From Prunus persica (Eukaryota > Streptophyta > Magnoliopsida > Rosales > Rosaceae), in the NCBI RefSeq assembly GCF_000346465.2, contig NC_034016.1:11093805-11157804 (forward strand): a DNA stretch of 64,000 nucleotides, read 5' to 3'. Positions 1 through 11,589 of this stretch are shown in pieces; the first letter of the stretch is position 1, and every line of letters begins with the position of its first letter. The position numbers and the translations under genes were made by a program. The notes beneath the pieces were generated by a model. It was not told the DNA's origin and searched no databases. It worked only from the letters and a program-made list of their open reading frames with translations.

Positions 1-174
1 ACATTAAGAATTTAAATTATTAATTAAATGAGGATAATATGATAAATTCACAATTTTTTATATTAAAAAAATTAAAATTAAAAGAAAATTTAAATAATGG
101 ATCCTATTTTTATGGAATACAACTATCCATTATCTTTATTAATTCTAAAATAAATTTAAATTTTTTTAAAAAAA

Positions 175-212
175 GCCTCTCGCTGGCGCAGAAGCGCGTG
201 CAGAGAGGCTAG
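175..212 (+). repeat. GC-rich hairpin terminus ending CTAG
   Basis: A GC-rich 38-bp block sits in very AT-rich DNA. An outer stem GCCTCTC / GAGAGGC encloses an inner stem GCGC-AGAA-GCGC. The block ends CTAG and is followed by T. A 3'-terminal hairpin followed by CTAG and T is what Helitron 3' ends look like, but foldback and MITE elements can also end in hairpins. Related copies are at 1235-1271, 59313-59350 and 60041-60078. Confidence 0.6.
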
Positions 213-1234
213 TATATATAAAGCAAAAGGCAGAGAATGGTGAAACATTCAAAATACCAGAAAATGCCCTTTGTTAATTCAAACATTAAGAATTGAAATT
301 ATTAATTAAATGAAGATAATATGGTAAATTCACATTTTTTAATATTAAAAAAATTAAAATTAAAAACAAAATAAGATAATAGGTCCTACTTTTATGGAAC
401 ATAACTATCCTGTTATCTTTTATTAATTCTAAAACTAAAATAAAAAAGAAAAAGAAAACCAATTGGCACATGCGTGAGCATGTGTCAAGGGGCTAGTGAA
501 AATAATAATCCAAATTCTAAACATGAATTTCTCATGAGCTATTAGTTTTTTTTTTTTTTTTTCACGGATGTTTCTGTCCAATTTTTTTTATGGAGCTTGT
601 GAGCCCAACTGTTTTCGCCAGACTTTATAATATTAGGAATTTCATTAAAAAAGTGTCTTGGTGGTATTTGGAATGTTTTGTCATTCTCTTATCTTTTTTT
701 TATATATATACTAGCCTACGCAGCCAATTGAATTTCTTTTTTATTTTTTTATTTTTATTTTAGAATTAAGAAAATATAAAATGGCTAGTTATGTTTCATA
801 AAAATAGAATCCCTTATCTGATTTTGTTTTTAATTTTAATTTTTTAAACAGGAAAAATATAAATTGATCATTGTCTTCAAGCCTTCTGGTATTTTGAATG
901 TTTCACAATCATTTTCTGCCTTTTGCTTTATTGTTTTTTGACATGGACCTTTTGCTTTCTATATGATAGCCAATTGGTTTTCTTTTTTCCTTTTTTTAAT
1001 TTTAGAATTAAAAAAGATAATGAATGGTTGTGTTTCATAAAAATAGAACGTATTATTTGATTTTTTATTTTTTTATTTTTTAAGTAAGAAAATGTGTGAA
1101 TTTACCATATTATCCTCGTCTAATTAGGATAATTTCAATTCTTAATGTTTGTATTGATTAAGGACACATTTTCTGGTAGAGTAATGCAACTCTTAACACA
1201 TTTTTATCCAATAATGCCTTTTGCTTTATATATA

Positions 1235-1271
1235 CTAGCCTCTCTGCACGCGCTTCCGCGCTTGCGAGAGG
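1235..1271 (-). repeat. GC-rich hairpin terminus, second copy (inverted)
   Basis: This is the same hairpin as at 175-212 but in the opposite orientation: it begins CTAGCC, contains GCACGCGCTTCCGCGC and closes with GAGAGG. Together with the first copy it bounds about 1.1 kb of repeat DNA as an inverted pair. Confidence 0.6.
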
Positions 1272-1609
1272 TTTTAAAAAAAAAAATAAGTAAATTTATT
1301 TTAGAATTAAAAAAGATAGTGGGTAGTTGTGTTCCATAAAAATAGGATCCATTATCTGCTTTTTCTTTTTTTTTTTTAATTTTTTTAAATATGAAAAAGT
1401 ATGAATTTACCATATTATCCTTATTTAATTAATAATTTCAATTCTTAATGTTTGCATTAACTAAGGGCATTTTCTGGTATTTTAAATGTTTCACCATTCT
1501 CTGCCTTTTGCTTTATATATATAGATATACCTCATTTAATTAGTAATTTTAGTTCTTAATGTTTGCATTAACTAAGGATATTTTCTGATATTTTGAATGT
1601 TTTACCATG

Positions 1610-1612
1610 CTT

Positions 1613-1662
<50 letters not shown>
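1610..1662. repeat. (TA)n(GA)n microsatellite
   Basis: About 20 bases of TA repeats run directly into about 30 bases of GA repeats, 140-190 bp upstream of the start codon of the TBL gene. It probably lies in the promoter or leader. GA/CT tracts are common in plant leaders and are length-variable. Confidence 0.9.
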
Positions 1663-1664
<2 letters not shown>

Positions 1665-1800
1665 TGTTTATATGAGATTTTAACTAACAGATCTGAAGAG
1701 AAATTGGCACGTGGTGAAGCTTACGTTGGTTTTTCGAAAGGCTCAAAGCCTCTCTCTCTGTTTCTCAAAAATAGAAATAGATGACAAATGCTTCTTCACC

Positions 1801-4357
1801 ATGGCACCCAAGCTGCTCTCACCCCTCTTCCCATGGCTCATTCTACTGACCCTCCTGCTCCTCTTCATCTACTCTTCACTCCTCCCCTTCCACACCCCCT
1901 CTCCACCATTCCCACAACACAAGAAAATCCCCACTTTACCTTCCTGCAATCTCTTCAATGGCCATTGGGTCCAAGACCCCAACCGCAGACCCATGTACGA
2001 TGAGACCTGCCCATTTCACAGAAACGCCTGGAACTGCTTGAGGAACAAGAGGGATAATATGGGTACCATCAATTCTTGGAAATGGGTCCCTCAAGATTGC
2101 GTTTTGCATCGGATCGACCCGGTTCGATTTCTGGGTCTGATGAGGGATAGGAATATTGGGTTTGTCGGCGACTCTCTGAATGAGAACTTTTTGGTGTCGT
2201 TTTTGTGCACTCTGAGAGTGGCTGATTTGGGTGCTAAGAAGTGGAAGAGGAAGGGGGCTTGGAGAGGAGCTTATTTTCCTAAGTTCAATGTTACGGTGGG
2301 GTATCATCGGGCAGTGTTACTCGCCAGATATGAGTAAGATTGTTAGTTTTCTATGCAATTCTTTCATGGGATTGTTTTGCTTCTGCTACCTAATTTGATT
2401 TATAAGTATGCATTGATGTTTAGTGTAATCTAATGAGAAGAATAAATGTTGTTATGTTCTACCATTACGTATATTGTTACAAAAACGAACAAAGTGCACA
2501 AAAATATGAACCTTATAAGTTGAATCAAGCATCTTTGGGCATACAGATGATTTAAGGTTGTTCAAAACAGATTGGTACTGACATTGACGTGTTTGGTGGA
2601 TTTAACCTTAAGCAACTTAATTTTGTATCTGGAGGAAACGGATGTTTAGATATTAATGGATATGTATAAGTGAAGTGGTTGGAAAATTTTCATTTCTTTC
2701 TTGCTTATAACAATCTGTTTTGGTGTTCCCTGAGGTTTGAGGGTAACCTGTGGCGGTCTTCATGGTTCCCCTCGACTGAAACTCAATCTAGAATCTTGTT
2801 AGTTGTCTTTATCTGAGTTTCATATTCGTCTGAAAAAAATTCTGAGAAAGGAAATCTCACATGCTCATAGCTCATTAAATCAAGGTGGCAGCCGAAACAG
2901 CCTGCACATGGTGACCAAGATGGAGTGAAAGGAATATATCGAGTAGATGTTGATATTCCTGCTGATGATTGGGCCGACATTGCTGATTTTTATGATGTCC
3001 TTGTTTTCAATACTGGGCACTGGTAATTATCTTGCCCCTTCCCCTAAGTCACCAAAGAGGTTGGTTAATGAACTGATTTATCCAGCGTTTATTTATATTT
3101 TGAAAATTTTAAATTCATGCCAGTAAGGGTCTTAAATCTAGTTTTACTAACAGTTTTACTAACATCATGAATAGTATGGTCCTCTTTCTGTGGTACTGAT
3201 GAAATGACTTCTTCTATTCCTTATTATTAATGGGACTTTTATTGAAACATGAATGCGGGGAAAAAATTTATTGACATAGAGATAATCACACACACACAGA
3301 GGTTGTGACTGGTTTCTGAAATGAACAGAATAACTTCAAGAAATATTGAAGTCTTCAAAAAGAAAATCAGAAAGCTCCCTCTTAATAATGGATACACTAG
3401 CGCTACACTCAAATCTCTTGTTCAATTTGTTTCATTGAGCTGGCACCTCAATAGTTGGTTTGCATACTCTGTTATCCATTAATATTTCTGCAGAAAACAG
3501 CATGGAATTACTAAAGAATTTGTGCTTAACTAGGTGGAGTTCTGATAAGTTCCCAAAAGAGACTCCTCTCTCTTTTTATCGTGCGGGCAAACCAATCTTA
3601 CCTCCCCTTGACATATTGGATGGATTTAAAGTTGTTCTTGAGAATATGGTCTCTTACATACAAAACAAACTTCCTCAAAAGACACTCAAGTTATGGCGGT
3701 TACAATCACCAAGGCATTTCTATGGGGGTGAGTGGAATCAAAATGGCAGTTGCTTGTTCAATAAGCCCCTTGAAGAGCAGCAGGTATGTATTCATGATGG
3801 CTTTCCTTCGTTATGCCACTTACCATGGTTTCATATGTGAGCTATAATATCAGTTTGGTTTGTGTCCATTGTGGAATAAAATCGCATAACTTTCTTTCAA
3901 ATTTTATTTATGTGTTCTGGAATATTCATGAACAATTCATAACCTAACCATGGCTTGAAATTGAAACCAAATCTCGTACTTCATTTTGTTTTTCTCTTTC
4001 CTCTAATTTTTGTTTAGACGATGCCTTGCGCCCCCCCTGTTTTCATGAGAAAATCATATAGTAATACCTCAACAGCTTGACTTGTGGTTTGACCCCAGCA
4101 ACAATGGACCGAATAAAGAAGAAAGACTGCTGAATCATCTGATTGAAGACACTTTGCAACGAACCGATATTCAATTGCTTAACCTGACTTATCTGAGTGA
4201 GTTCAGAGTGGATGCCCATCCAGCAATTTGGTTGGGACAGAAGGATGCTGTCGCAATCTGGGGCCAGGACTGCATGCACTGGTGCTTACCTGGTGTACCA
4301 GATACATGGGTTGACATTTTAACAGAGCTGATCCGTATTGGATTGGAGATAGGATGA
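1801..4357 (+). CDS. Trichome birefringence-like protein (TBL12/13 type), putative polysaccharide O-acetyltransferase
   Basis: Four exons join in frame: 1801-2333, 2885-3022, 3534-3783 and 4076-4357, giving 400 residues. All introns are GT-AG. TBL proteins are Golgi type II membrane enzymes that O-acetylate cell-wall polysaccharides; the substrate cannot be read from sequence. Seen: a short cytosolic N-terminus, one hydrophobic anchor at about residues 8-27 and a proline-rich linker. The PMR5N-type cysteine region follows (CNLFNGHWV, then DETCPF). The GDS catalytic motif is G123-D124-S125 and the partner DxxH motif is D372-H375 in DCMHWCLPG. Length fits the family. The start at 1801 is preferred to upstream in-frame starts because the anchor follows at once. 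The TBL12/13 assignment rests on remembered similarity, for example the block ending FNTGHWW and the C-terminus. Confidence 0.88.
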
Positions 4358-5762
4358 TGAACACTTGGTAGAACCTATGATCTGAAATTGGATACAAGGA
4401 TGACTTTCACATAAGCTGAATTGAGCCGAATCAGCCGATTCTTTTTGTACACGAAGTAGGACAAGAAAAAGGTGGGCATTGGGTGCATACAATCACAGCA
4501 CAAGTCTAACAGGGAAATTTGGAGGCAGCTTATAGATGGAGGAAAGCTGCTGTTCCCTCTCTTTCGTGAAGGAGAATGGCATGGTACAGATTGCACTCAA
4601 ATTGTAACAAAATCAAATCAAGAGAAATTTTTTTGTAACAAATGAGTAATGTTCTTTCATCAGTTTTCATTAATATTATTTGGGGAGGCTCCTGGATCCT
4701 TACATCATGGCTTTTGGATCCTCTAAGTCAAAAATTGGAATAGCCAAGTATGTAGGATTGGTTTTTAATGTATTTAATCGTGACTGTTGCTTAAAATAGC
4801 GTCCCCATTTTCATTTATTTCGTTTTGTTTCAAGCCTAGAAATTGTGACGAGGTAGTAATCAATTGGCTACTTATGCTCCTTCATCGATTCAAATGATTT
4901 TTTTTAAAGCGATATTTTAACTACTCTAATGTACAAGTAAAATTATCAAACTCGGATGCAAGAGAGCGAGTACACTACTTGCTGTCGAAGTCTAAGACAC
5001 TAATAAGAAGGATAGTAATAAAATATTGTTACAAAAGTTGAAATAAGTACTCCACAAATGTGAAGTATACCCTCAGTTTAGTGCTTATATAGATTTTGAT
5101 ACAAAAAATATTTGTGAAGAGCGAGACACGGGACTTCGAATGCAAAGTAAGAAATATTGTGAATCACTTTAGCTACAAGCCTGCAATCCATGGCAGGACT
5201 CCGATACACATATTACTCGTTCATTTGATAATTAATTGCTAAATGCATTTTGTTTAGAAAGGAAATGTGTTTGTTTCCGGTGATGAACAAAAGAAAAATG
5301 CATTTAATTTCAAGTTTTTCTCCTACAAAATGCTGAAGAAATAATGTAAAACATAGACATATTTGTTGTAAATTTTTTTATCTGAACATAATTTTTCATA
5401 ATTTCAATTCTAAGAGTAATTTTTTTATAATTTCAAGTTTACAACTACTCAAATAAACTTCGGGATTGACTAATGGAGTGTTAGTTGGATTGGTCCAGTC
5501 TTTTGATGTACTCCCAAGTGGTCCTCGATTCAAGTCTCATAGTACACAACCCCTCTTCCCTTCCTAACTTTTGCATCCAAAAAAAAAAAAACATAACACA
5601 CTTCTGGATTGGGCTTGATATTATATCACAGGGCCACACCATAAACATTGCCTGTGGCCTAGCTCTCAAAAACTGGACAAAATTTTCCTTAACCTCACAC
5701 TCTTTCCCTTACTTCCTCCTGAGCCTCTTAACCAATCTGAAACAGAAACTAAAATCCTCAAA
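4358..5762. other. Intergenic region after the TBL gene
   Basis: It holds the probable 3' UTR of the TBL gene (to about 4650) and AT-rich DNA. No open reading frame with codon structure or protein similarity was recognised. A SINE-like piece lies at 5484-5592, close to the next gene. Confidence 0.6.
5484..5592 (+). repeat. Possible SINE fragment with poly-A tail
   Basis: The segment contains a B-box-like GATTCAAGTC and ends in a run of about 13 A. That is the layout of a short tRNA-derived SINE or its 3' part. The A box is not convincing and no clear target duplication was found. Confidence 0.35.
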
Positions 5763-6254
5763 ATGGCACTAAGAATGAATCTCCTTTCCCCAAAAATCCC
5801 CAAACAACCTCCAAAATTCCACACTAATTCCTACCCCTCCATAACCCGTTTCAACACCAGACCCAAAACCCAAATAATAATCCACTGCAACAACAAAAAC
5901 ATCAGTGATGCAGAGCTTGCATCAGATTTGTCAAAGATGAACACCCTTTTCATGCAGAGAGAAGAGGCCATGAAGAAGAGCAGAGAGCTTCTCTTCACAG
6001 AGCTGTGCCAGTACCTCAATTCAAAATCAGAGGAGGTGAAGAAGAAATGGAGGAAAATGGAGGAGGAGGACAAGTGGGTTTTGATAAAAGGGTTTGTTTC
6101 AGAGTGGGGGGTCAATTTTCACCCATTGTCTGCAAAGTCTGTTAAGGAATTGGTTGAAGAACATCTCCATGAAGAAAACCCACCTGCAAAATCTTCTGCT
6201 TCAGCATTTTTTCCTGGTTTGAAGAGAATGATGGGGTTCTCAGAAGACAATTAG
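5763..6254 (+). CDS. Small single-exon protein, probably plastid-targeted, function unknown
   Basis: The intact frame gives 163 residues. The first 40-45 are rich in Ser, Thr, Asn, Pro, Lys and Arg and nearly free of acidic residues, which suggests a chloroplast transit peptide; this is inference. From about residue 46 the sequence becomes highly charged and helical (Glu/Lys/Arg-rich, about residues 48-110, with MNTLFMQREEAMKKSRELLF and EEVKKKWRKMEEEDKW). It ends in a short Pro/Ser-rich tail with FFPGLKRMMGF. There is no membrane segment after the leader. The start has A at -3 (AAAATGG). I do not recognise the family; it resembles conserved unknown plant plastid proteins rather than an enzyme. 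Confidence 0.7.
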   Translation: MALRMNLLSPKIPKQPPKFHTNSYPSITRFNTRPKTQIIIHCNNKNISDAELASDLSKMNTLFMQREEAMKKSRELLFTELCQYLNSKSEEVKKKWRKMEEEDKWVLIKGFVSEWGVNFHPLSAKSVKELVEEHLHEENPPAKSSASAFFPGLKRMMGFSEDN

Positions 6255-7013
6255 ATCACCTTTTGGTTTGCAATTTGGGTGTCAAATATTAGCGGTTTTG
6301 TTGGGATGTGAAATTTGTTGAAATAACAAATTCAGATACCCTAGAGTTTAATAATTTTTTTTGTTATGATGGTCAGGTTTCCAAACATCTCATTTGGGAT
6401 AACAGATGAAAATTTTACTTGAAGCTTGTTGGGGCTGCTTGATCAATTTTCGTGAGAATTTCAGAGTGAAATTTCCTAATAACTCAAAAGAAAAAAAAGT
6501 GTATCTTCTGAAATCATATGATATGTTCCTCCAAGGCAAAATGTACAAATGTTGGTAGTGGTTGGCCTTGGCAAATTGCAGCTAGATATCCACCTGCTCC
6601 TTTTGAGAAAAAGAAAATATGCCTACACTGGTATTTATGCACTCGAGATTATATTGCCTTTAAAGGGAGACATTTTTCTAGGACCTATAATTTGTAACAA
6701 ACTTACTGCTGCCTGAGTTGTTTTGTTATCAAAGTTCAAATTGTAAATCCATAAAAATTGCATTCTCTTTTGGAACCATGAAACATCCAAATTGGAAAAT
6801 GCTCATGTTCTAGGCTGCTTCCAACAGATAACCTTTGTATTACATCACATGCCATGAAATTAACAAATGTTTGTTCAACATTTTATGCAAATTAATGGTA
6901 CTTCAAGAATCAAACGACGAGTTTGGAAGGAATGTCTATATACAAACTGATATCTCACATGGAGGCAATGTACGGTATCACCATAGATCTTGCAGAGAAA
7001 GGGTGATTACAAT
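6255..7013. other. Convergent intergenic region
   Basis: This lies between the plus-strand small protein and the minus-strand RMD5 gene, so it should hold the 3' UTRs of both. It is AT-rich, with no gene or repeat recognised. Confidence 0.6.
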
Positions 7014-8180
7014 TCAGAAAAATAGCTGGCGGCACTGAGCAGCTGAAGCCTCTGCTGGACAATACGGGCATTTAAATGTTCGTGTGCTGCTCTTGGTCAG
7101 CTTCAGGATTGATTGCTTGCAGAGAACATGCAAACATGGCATCAACATAGGCGGATTCTCTTCACTGCTTTGATCTCTACTCACAGGACAGACAAATATT
7201 GAATGGAACTGAAATTCCTTCCCCAACTCCACAGGGACTGGCAATTGTTTCATCGCCTGCCACTCCTGCTTCTTCGCAGCCATTACATTTGCCAACTTCA
7301 AGAGAGTTGGCAACCCTTCCAATCCAGCAGCTATTGTCATACTCAACGGGCTATTATAGGACTGCCCCAACAGACTGCAGAACTGCCGTGTGAGATCCTC
7401 CATCGACTTCTCCCAATGGGTTGGGGATGTAAACTCAGAATATGGGGAGCTGTCAAGCCTTCCTGGATACAACAGGCAACCCATGAGCTTCAGGACCTCT
7501 TCCTTGTGAGGGGAGGCGGGAGAAGCAAAAGGAGCAAGGCAAGTCCTGGCATATTTAAGTGCATCAGCTTGAGTTCCCTTTTTCAAAATCTCCAGAAACT
7601 GCAAACTATGAAGTTTAAGCTCGAGATTTGACCCACTCTGATTCAGTTTCTCGCGGTTAGCAGAGACCCAGTTCAGAGCAGGCTCGAGGTTCTTAACCTT
7701 CATAGCCTCAAGTATCTGATGCATTACCACGAACTGAGATTTTAGAATGGTTGACTCTGGTTCTCCAGCCTCATCTATTATGCCATCTCCCAGATCAAAC
7801 GAACCTTGCCGGTAAAAATGATTTGCAATCAGCTGATTCTCAATGTGATGGTCGAAGTCAACATCTCGGTATGCCTTTGATATGTCTGGATTCAAGGACT
7901 TTTCCAGGAATTTAGTGTACTTGCTAAGGTTTCCGTTTAGTTCCTTATGTGAGCCCTCTAACAGGTGGATTGGGCCAATTCCATTGAGCTTGAGTTTAAG
8001 CTCTGCAAGGATGGATCTATAATCAACAGGAGAGGTGGGATCATGAGCTGATAGGAGTCGCGTCAGTGCCTGTTCAATTTCGCGACCAACTAGGTCAATT
8101 ACTTCTTGGGATCTAGAAGAACATAATTTTTGCTTCTTAACAACACGCTCAAATGCATCTTTGATGGTACTTAGCTCCAT
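7014..8180 (-). CDS. RMD5-type subunit (RING-like) of the GID/CTLH E3 ubiquitin ligase complex
   Basis: 388 residues are encoded in one coding exon. In yeast, Rmd5/Gid2 pairs with Gid9 as the catalytic RING core of the GID ubiquitin ligase; plants carry the equivalent CTLH complex in nucleus and cytosol. Seen: an N-terminal helical region beginning MELSTIKDAFERV, LisH/CTLH around residues 105-200 (DHHIENQLIANHFYRQGSFD), a CRA region to about 325, and a degenerate C-terminal RING at about 329-388 with CPVS, PCLHVLCKQS and CPYCPAEA. The usual CGH of this RING reads CLH here. The frame is open to 8243, but an acceptor (CTTGCAG, 8210-8204) lies inside it, so translation starts at M 8180 (AAAATGGAG). 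Remembered orthologues begin at the same Met. Confidence 0.9.
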   Translation of the reverse strand: MELSTIKDAFERVVKKQKLCSSRSQEVIDLVGREIEQALTRLLSAHDPTSPVDYRSILAELKLKLNGIGPIHLLEGSHKELNGNLSKYTKFLEKSLNPDISKAYRDVDFDHHIENQLIANHFYRQGSFDLGDGIIDEAGEPESTILKSQFVVMHQILEAMKVKNLEPALNWVSANREKLNQSGSNLELKLHSLQFLEILKKGTQADALKYARTCLAPFASPASPHKEEVLKLMGCLLYPGRLDSSPYSEFTSPTHWEKSMEDLTRQFCSLLGQSYNSPLSMTIAAGLEGLPTLLKLANVMAAKKQEWQAMKQLPVPVELGKEFQFHSIFVCPVSRDQSSEENPPMLMPCLHVLCKQSILKLTKSSTRTFKCPYCPAEASAAQCRQLFF

Positions 8181-8203
8181 TTTCTTGTTTGAGCAGCAAG
8201 CTT

Positions 8204-10340
8204 CTGCAAGACCAGGCAATAGTTTCTTGGAGCACAACACCACAAAATAAGCTATGCAAATTAATCTTCTTGAATGTATTTATCAGAAAACTGGAATTTT
8301 ATGTCTTTTACAACAGAATTCTACTAAAGGCAACCCACAAAAGCTAACAAAGGAAATGGAAAGTTGTGTCTCATCAATGAAGGATATCAACAGATGAGCA
8401 TAAAGAGGATATATGTACTAATTAGTAAACAAGAAAATGTAGGCCGGCAGCATTCAACGTCATAGTAGTCTCATTAGTTATTTGTGATTGTCCTGTACAG
8501 ATAAAGAAAACAAACCAAAATGCATATGTAAAGGTTTACTGATGAAATAAACTATAAAGAGGTCAACCTGAGCTTTACCTTGCTCAGCCTTGGGCTCATC
8601 TAAAACTTCCCACAGTTAAGTTAGATTCCTACACAGCTCAACCCGAGCTAGCTAGTCATCTTTTACTACAATAATTTGGTGCTGCAGATAGAGATATAGG
8701 TCCCCAACTCCCTAAGTTTTAAATATTGCAGCCCATAGCTCAAAATCAACGAATGCACATAAACCTCAATTCAAGCCCTTGCATTAATTCCGATATGCAT
8801 GTAAATTGAAAGATTGAGATTCGTATTATTTATAAGGTTAGACTAGGATCTACACTGCAAGCCGATGGAAATCCTCCTTCCTATCACTTAAAGACGACCA
8901 CAAAATGCCATACGTGGCCTACCTTGCCTAAAACCACCTTATGTGGTGAATTTATTCCATTTATGGCGATTATTACTATTTGTTAATCAGTCAACTGAGC
9001 ATTGGACATGGGTGTACCCCGTGCACAACTGTTGCATCTTCTTGGATGCTCAATTTCCAACAGAAGTGTCCTACGAAAGGAGCACTGTAAAGAATCAATT
9101 ATTCAGAATAAAATTGGTTCCAACTAAAGTACAAACATAATAGCTCACTCAATAGTTACATTGGATTTAGGGCATCATCTTGGCTTGCATGGAATCATAC
9201 ATGCAAAATAAGGCTTCTGAATTTCAATGACTTGATTACACACATAAACTGTCCCCACATCTTCCCTATCATACAAATACCATCCGAAATTGCATCACTT
9301 TATTTTATTAGAAATTTCTTGGTTTACGTTGGTGCATAGCAAGTATGAAGGGAAAACTGTAAGGAAAAAAACTTGACAATGATGAATGAAGACTCCACTG
9401 CTAAAAGAAGAAGATTCTATGAGCCAGTGCAAAGCAAAGTAACAACTTCAAATACAATGTAGGTATTCTCCCTAAAGTTCACAAAATCACCAACAAAAAC
9501 AAGCACCCAATTGATATCACAAATGTTTGAAAAATAACAAAGTTGACAATCAAAACTTAAAACTCTTTTTTATTATTATTAAAATGAAACACAATTTGGT
9601 GGCCAAAAGAAAAAAAAAATCTCTGTAGGGATACCTTTCTTGCTCCTATCTGTCGTCCCTCGAGAACGAAAAGCTGTTCCTGTAATGAAAAATAAAATAA
9701 CAATAAAAATGCTACCACTCATGGTCATTATAGCATAGACCAAATTTTGTTTATACTCATTAAAAAACCAATTTTGAAATTTCTAAAAACAGTAATAGAA
9801 TGCCAAGGTCAAATTATACACAGAGCAATTGCCAAGTTACAATCACAACCAAACTGAAATTCACAATTTATGAAATAAGCTAATTTTCAAGAACACTGAA
9901 TACTGAAACTCATAATATACACACTTGGTGGCCTGAAAAAAAATAATTTCCACCCTTAATCCTGATAATTAACAACTACCTACTACTAATTTTAGAAAAC
10001 CCATCCAAACTGAAATTAAAGAGAGCCAAACGAACATCCCTTTGCTCAAATAATTTTCAATTGAATCATTCCATATATAAAATATACTATTTGGAAGCTT
10101 AAGTTTACTTTTTTTTTCCCCCCTTCTTTTTCTCAGCAACCAAACAGAATTTACAGAAACTACGAAATTGATATGTCACCAAAAAATCAGTTAAAAGGGA
10201 ATAAAGATTACCGAAATTGGATCGAAATTGAGGGAGAGAGAAAATCTCGATGAGAAGCTCTGGTTCGTTGTTGGAGGATCCCTGAGAGACAGAGAAGAAG
10301 AGGAAGAAGAAGAAGAACGCAAGCGTGCGAGTTTGTGAGA
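8204..10340 (-). other. 5' leader exons and introns of the RMD5 gene
   Basis: On the minus strand a leader exon ends at 10212 with donor GGTAATC. It begins somewhere near 10340, in CT/TTC-rich sequence typical of a plant leader. A 47-bp non-coding exon at about 9679-9633 has acceptor TTACAG and donor GTATCC. The next acceptor at 8204 opens the coding exon. The leader is therefore split by two introns of about 0.5 and 1.4 kb. Long intron-containing leaders often raise expression in plants; here that is inference. Nothing else is recognised in this stretch. Confidence 0.6.
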
Positions 10341-10872
10341 AAAATGTTGGTGGCACACGTGTGATTATCTTGTCGTGCTGAAATTGCCCTTGAGCTTTTT
10401 ACTCTATTACGTTTCTATCCTTAACATTTTGGGAAATTGGAGGTTTATTTTTTATTTTTTCGGGTTTTGCACGTTTAGATGCGCTGCTGTTCTTTACGTG
10501 GCGTGATATTTACGTGCCACGTAGTGTTTTGTTGGACAGAGAAAACTACCGGTACTTGCGGAAGCGGAGGATGTACGGTTTACTGAAATTCATGAAAATA
10601 AAGCACCACTCCTATTTTAGATAAAACTAGAAAACGAACTTCACATTTAAATCCTTTTCTAAGGAGACTCTAAATGAAGTATGGGTTGACAATTTTTCAG
10701 TTTCACTTAAGTTTTTACGAATTTTTTACTGCTCCTGTTTTCGTTTGGTACACCAAAACCGAATAGTAAGAAATACTCTATAATTAGGCGTTGAGTAATA
10801 CATTTAACTAGCATCATCAAACCAAATCAATCGGTACTCCCATACCAAAATTGAGGTCACCATCACTACCAC

Positions 10873-11278
10873 TGTTGTAAAGAATAACTATGTGGAGCCT
10901 ATTTATTATTGGTTTGAAGACTTTGGTGCATAATGCTTTCATGCACATTCACGAGAATGGTTTGACATTTGTCTATAAAATGCTTCTCTCTTTTGCAAAT
11001 GCTACCTGCACCAACCATCAGAGAAGAAAATGAGAGCCCATGCAGAGAGGAAGGGAGAGAGAAAAGAGAGTGAGAGCAGAGAATTCTCTAAAAGAGAAAA
11101 ATCGGTGAGTCAGAGCGATTGTAAACACAACATTTGTAGCCTTATTATTTTACATAGTGAAAAAGTTACTGATATTGCTCTCCGAGGATGTAGGTATGAC
11201 CGAACCTCGTTCAATATTGTGTCTCATTTACTTTACGTGCAGCTCAATATTCCCGTCTATATTGTTTATTTTACAACA
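10873..11278 (+). repeat. 5' LTR
   Basis: This 406-bp repeat pairs with 16143-16558. It contains AGAGAG-rich leader sequence and a TATAAAA-like block (TCTATAAAATGC, near 10975), consistent with an LTR promoter. Confidence 0.88.
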
Positions 11279-11589
11279 CATTATCAGCACGAGAAGCTCT
11301 CAAGTATAATTTTCTCTGCTGCACTATTATTTATATTCTAACCATTGTGTTGATGAAAGGAAGAAAAACAGGAGCATGTGGTCAATCCTCCACGACCATT
11401 TTATATGGCAATCATGATCCTTGTCCATTATACTTTGATATGATTTTTTTATATATTAGTATATATGATATTAATATGAAAAGTTTATGGTAATATAATA
11501 TGTTGTATTATATAAATTATATGATATATTATATATATTAACAATAGTAATATGCTCTCGGTATTACTTATATACTTTATGTATATATC

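Larger units (their letters stand above)
1..1620. repeat. Nested direct and inverted AT-rich repeat array
   Basis: An AT-rich unit of about 150-280 bp occurs at least five times. Copies at about 1-160 and 283-440 lie in one orientation. Copies at about 745-870, 990-1145 and 1288-1450, plus a partial copy at 1525-1600, lie in the other. Each unit carries a recognisable core (poly-purine stretch, a 'TTTTTATGGAA' type block, 'CTATCC', then 'TTAATTCTAAAA'). Linkers share 'GGCAGAGAATGGTGAAACAT' or its complement. The whole block therefore folds as a large imperfect palindrome. No coding potential is visible. It is best read as several insertions of one non-autonomous element family, or one element that rearranged. 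The family also appears at 59313-60078. The first copy is cut by the window start. Confidence 0.75.

Noticed and set aside
10105..10356. 83-codon minus-strand open frame
   Set aside because: It coincides with the CT/TTC-rich 5' leader of the RMD5 gene and runs through its splice donor; there are no protein-like features.
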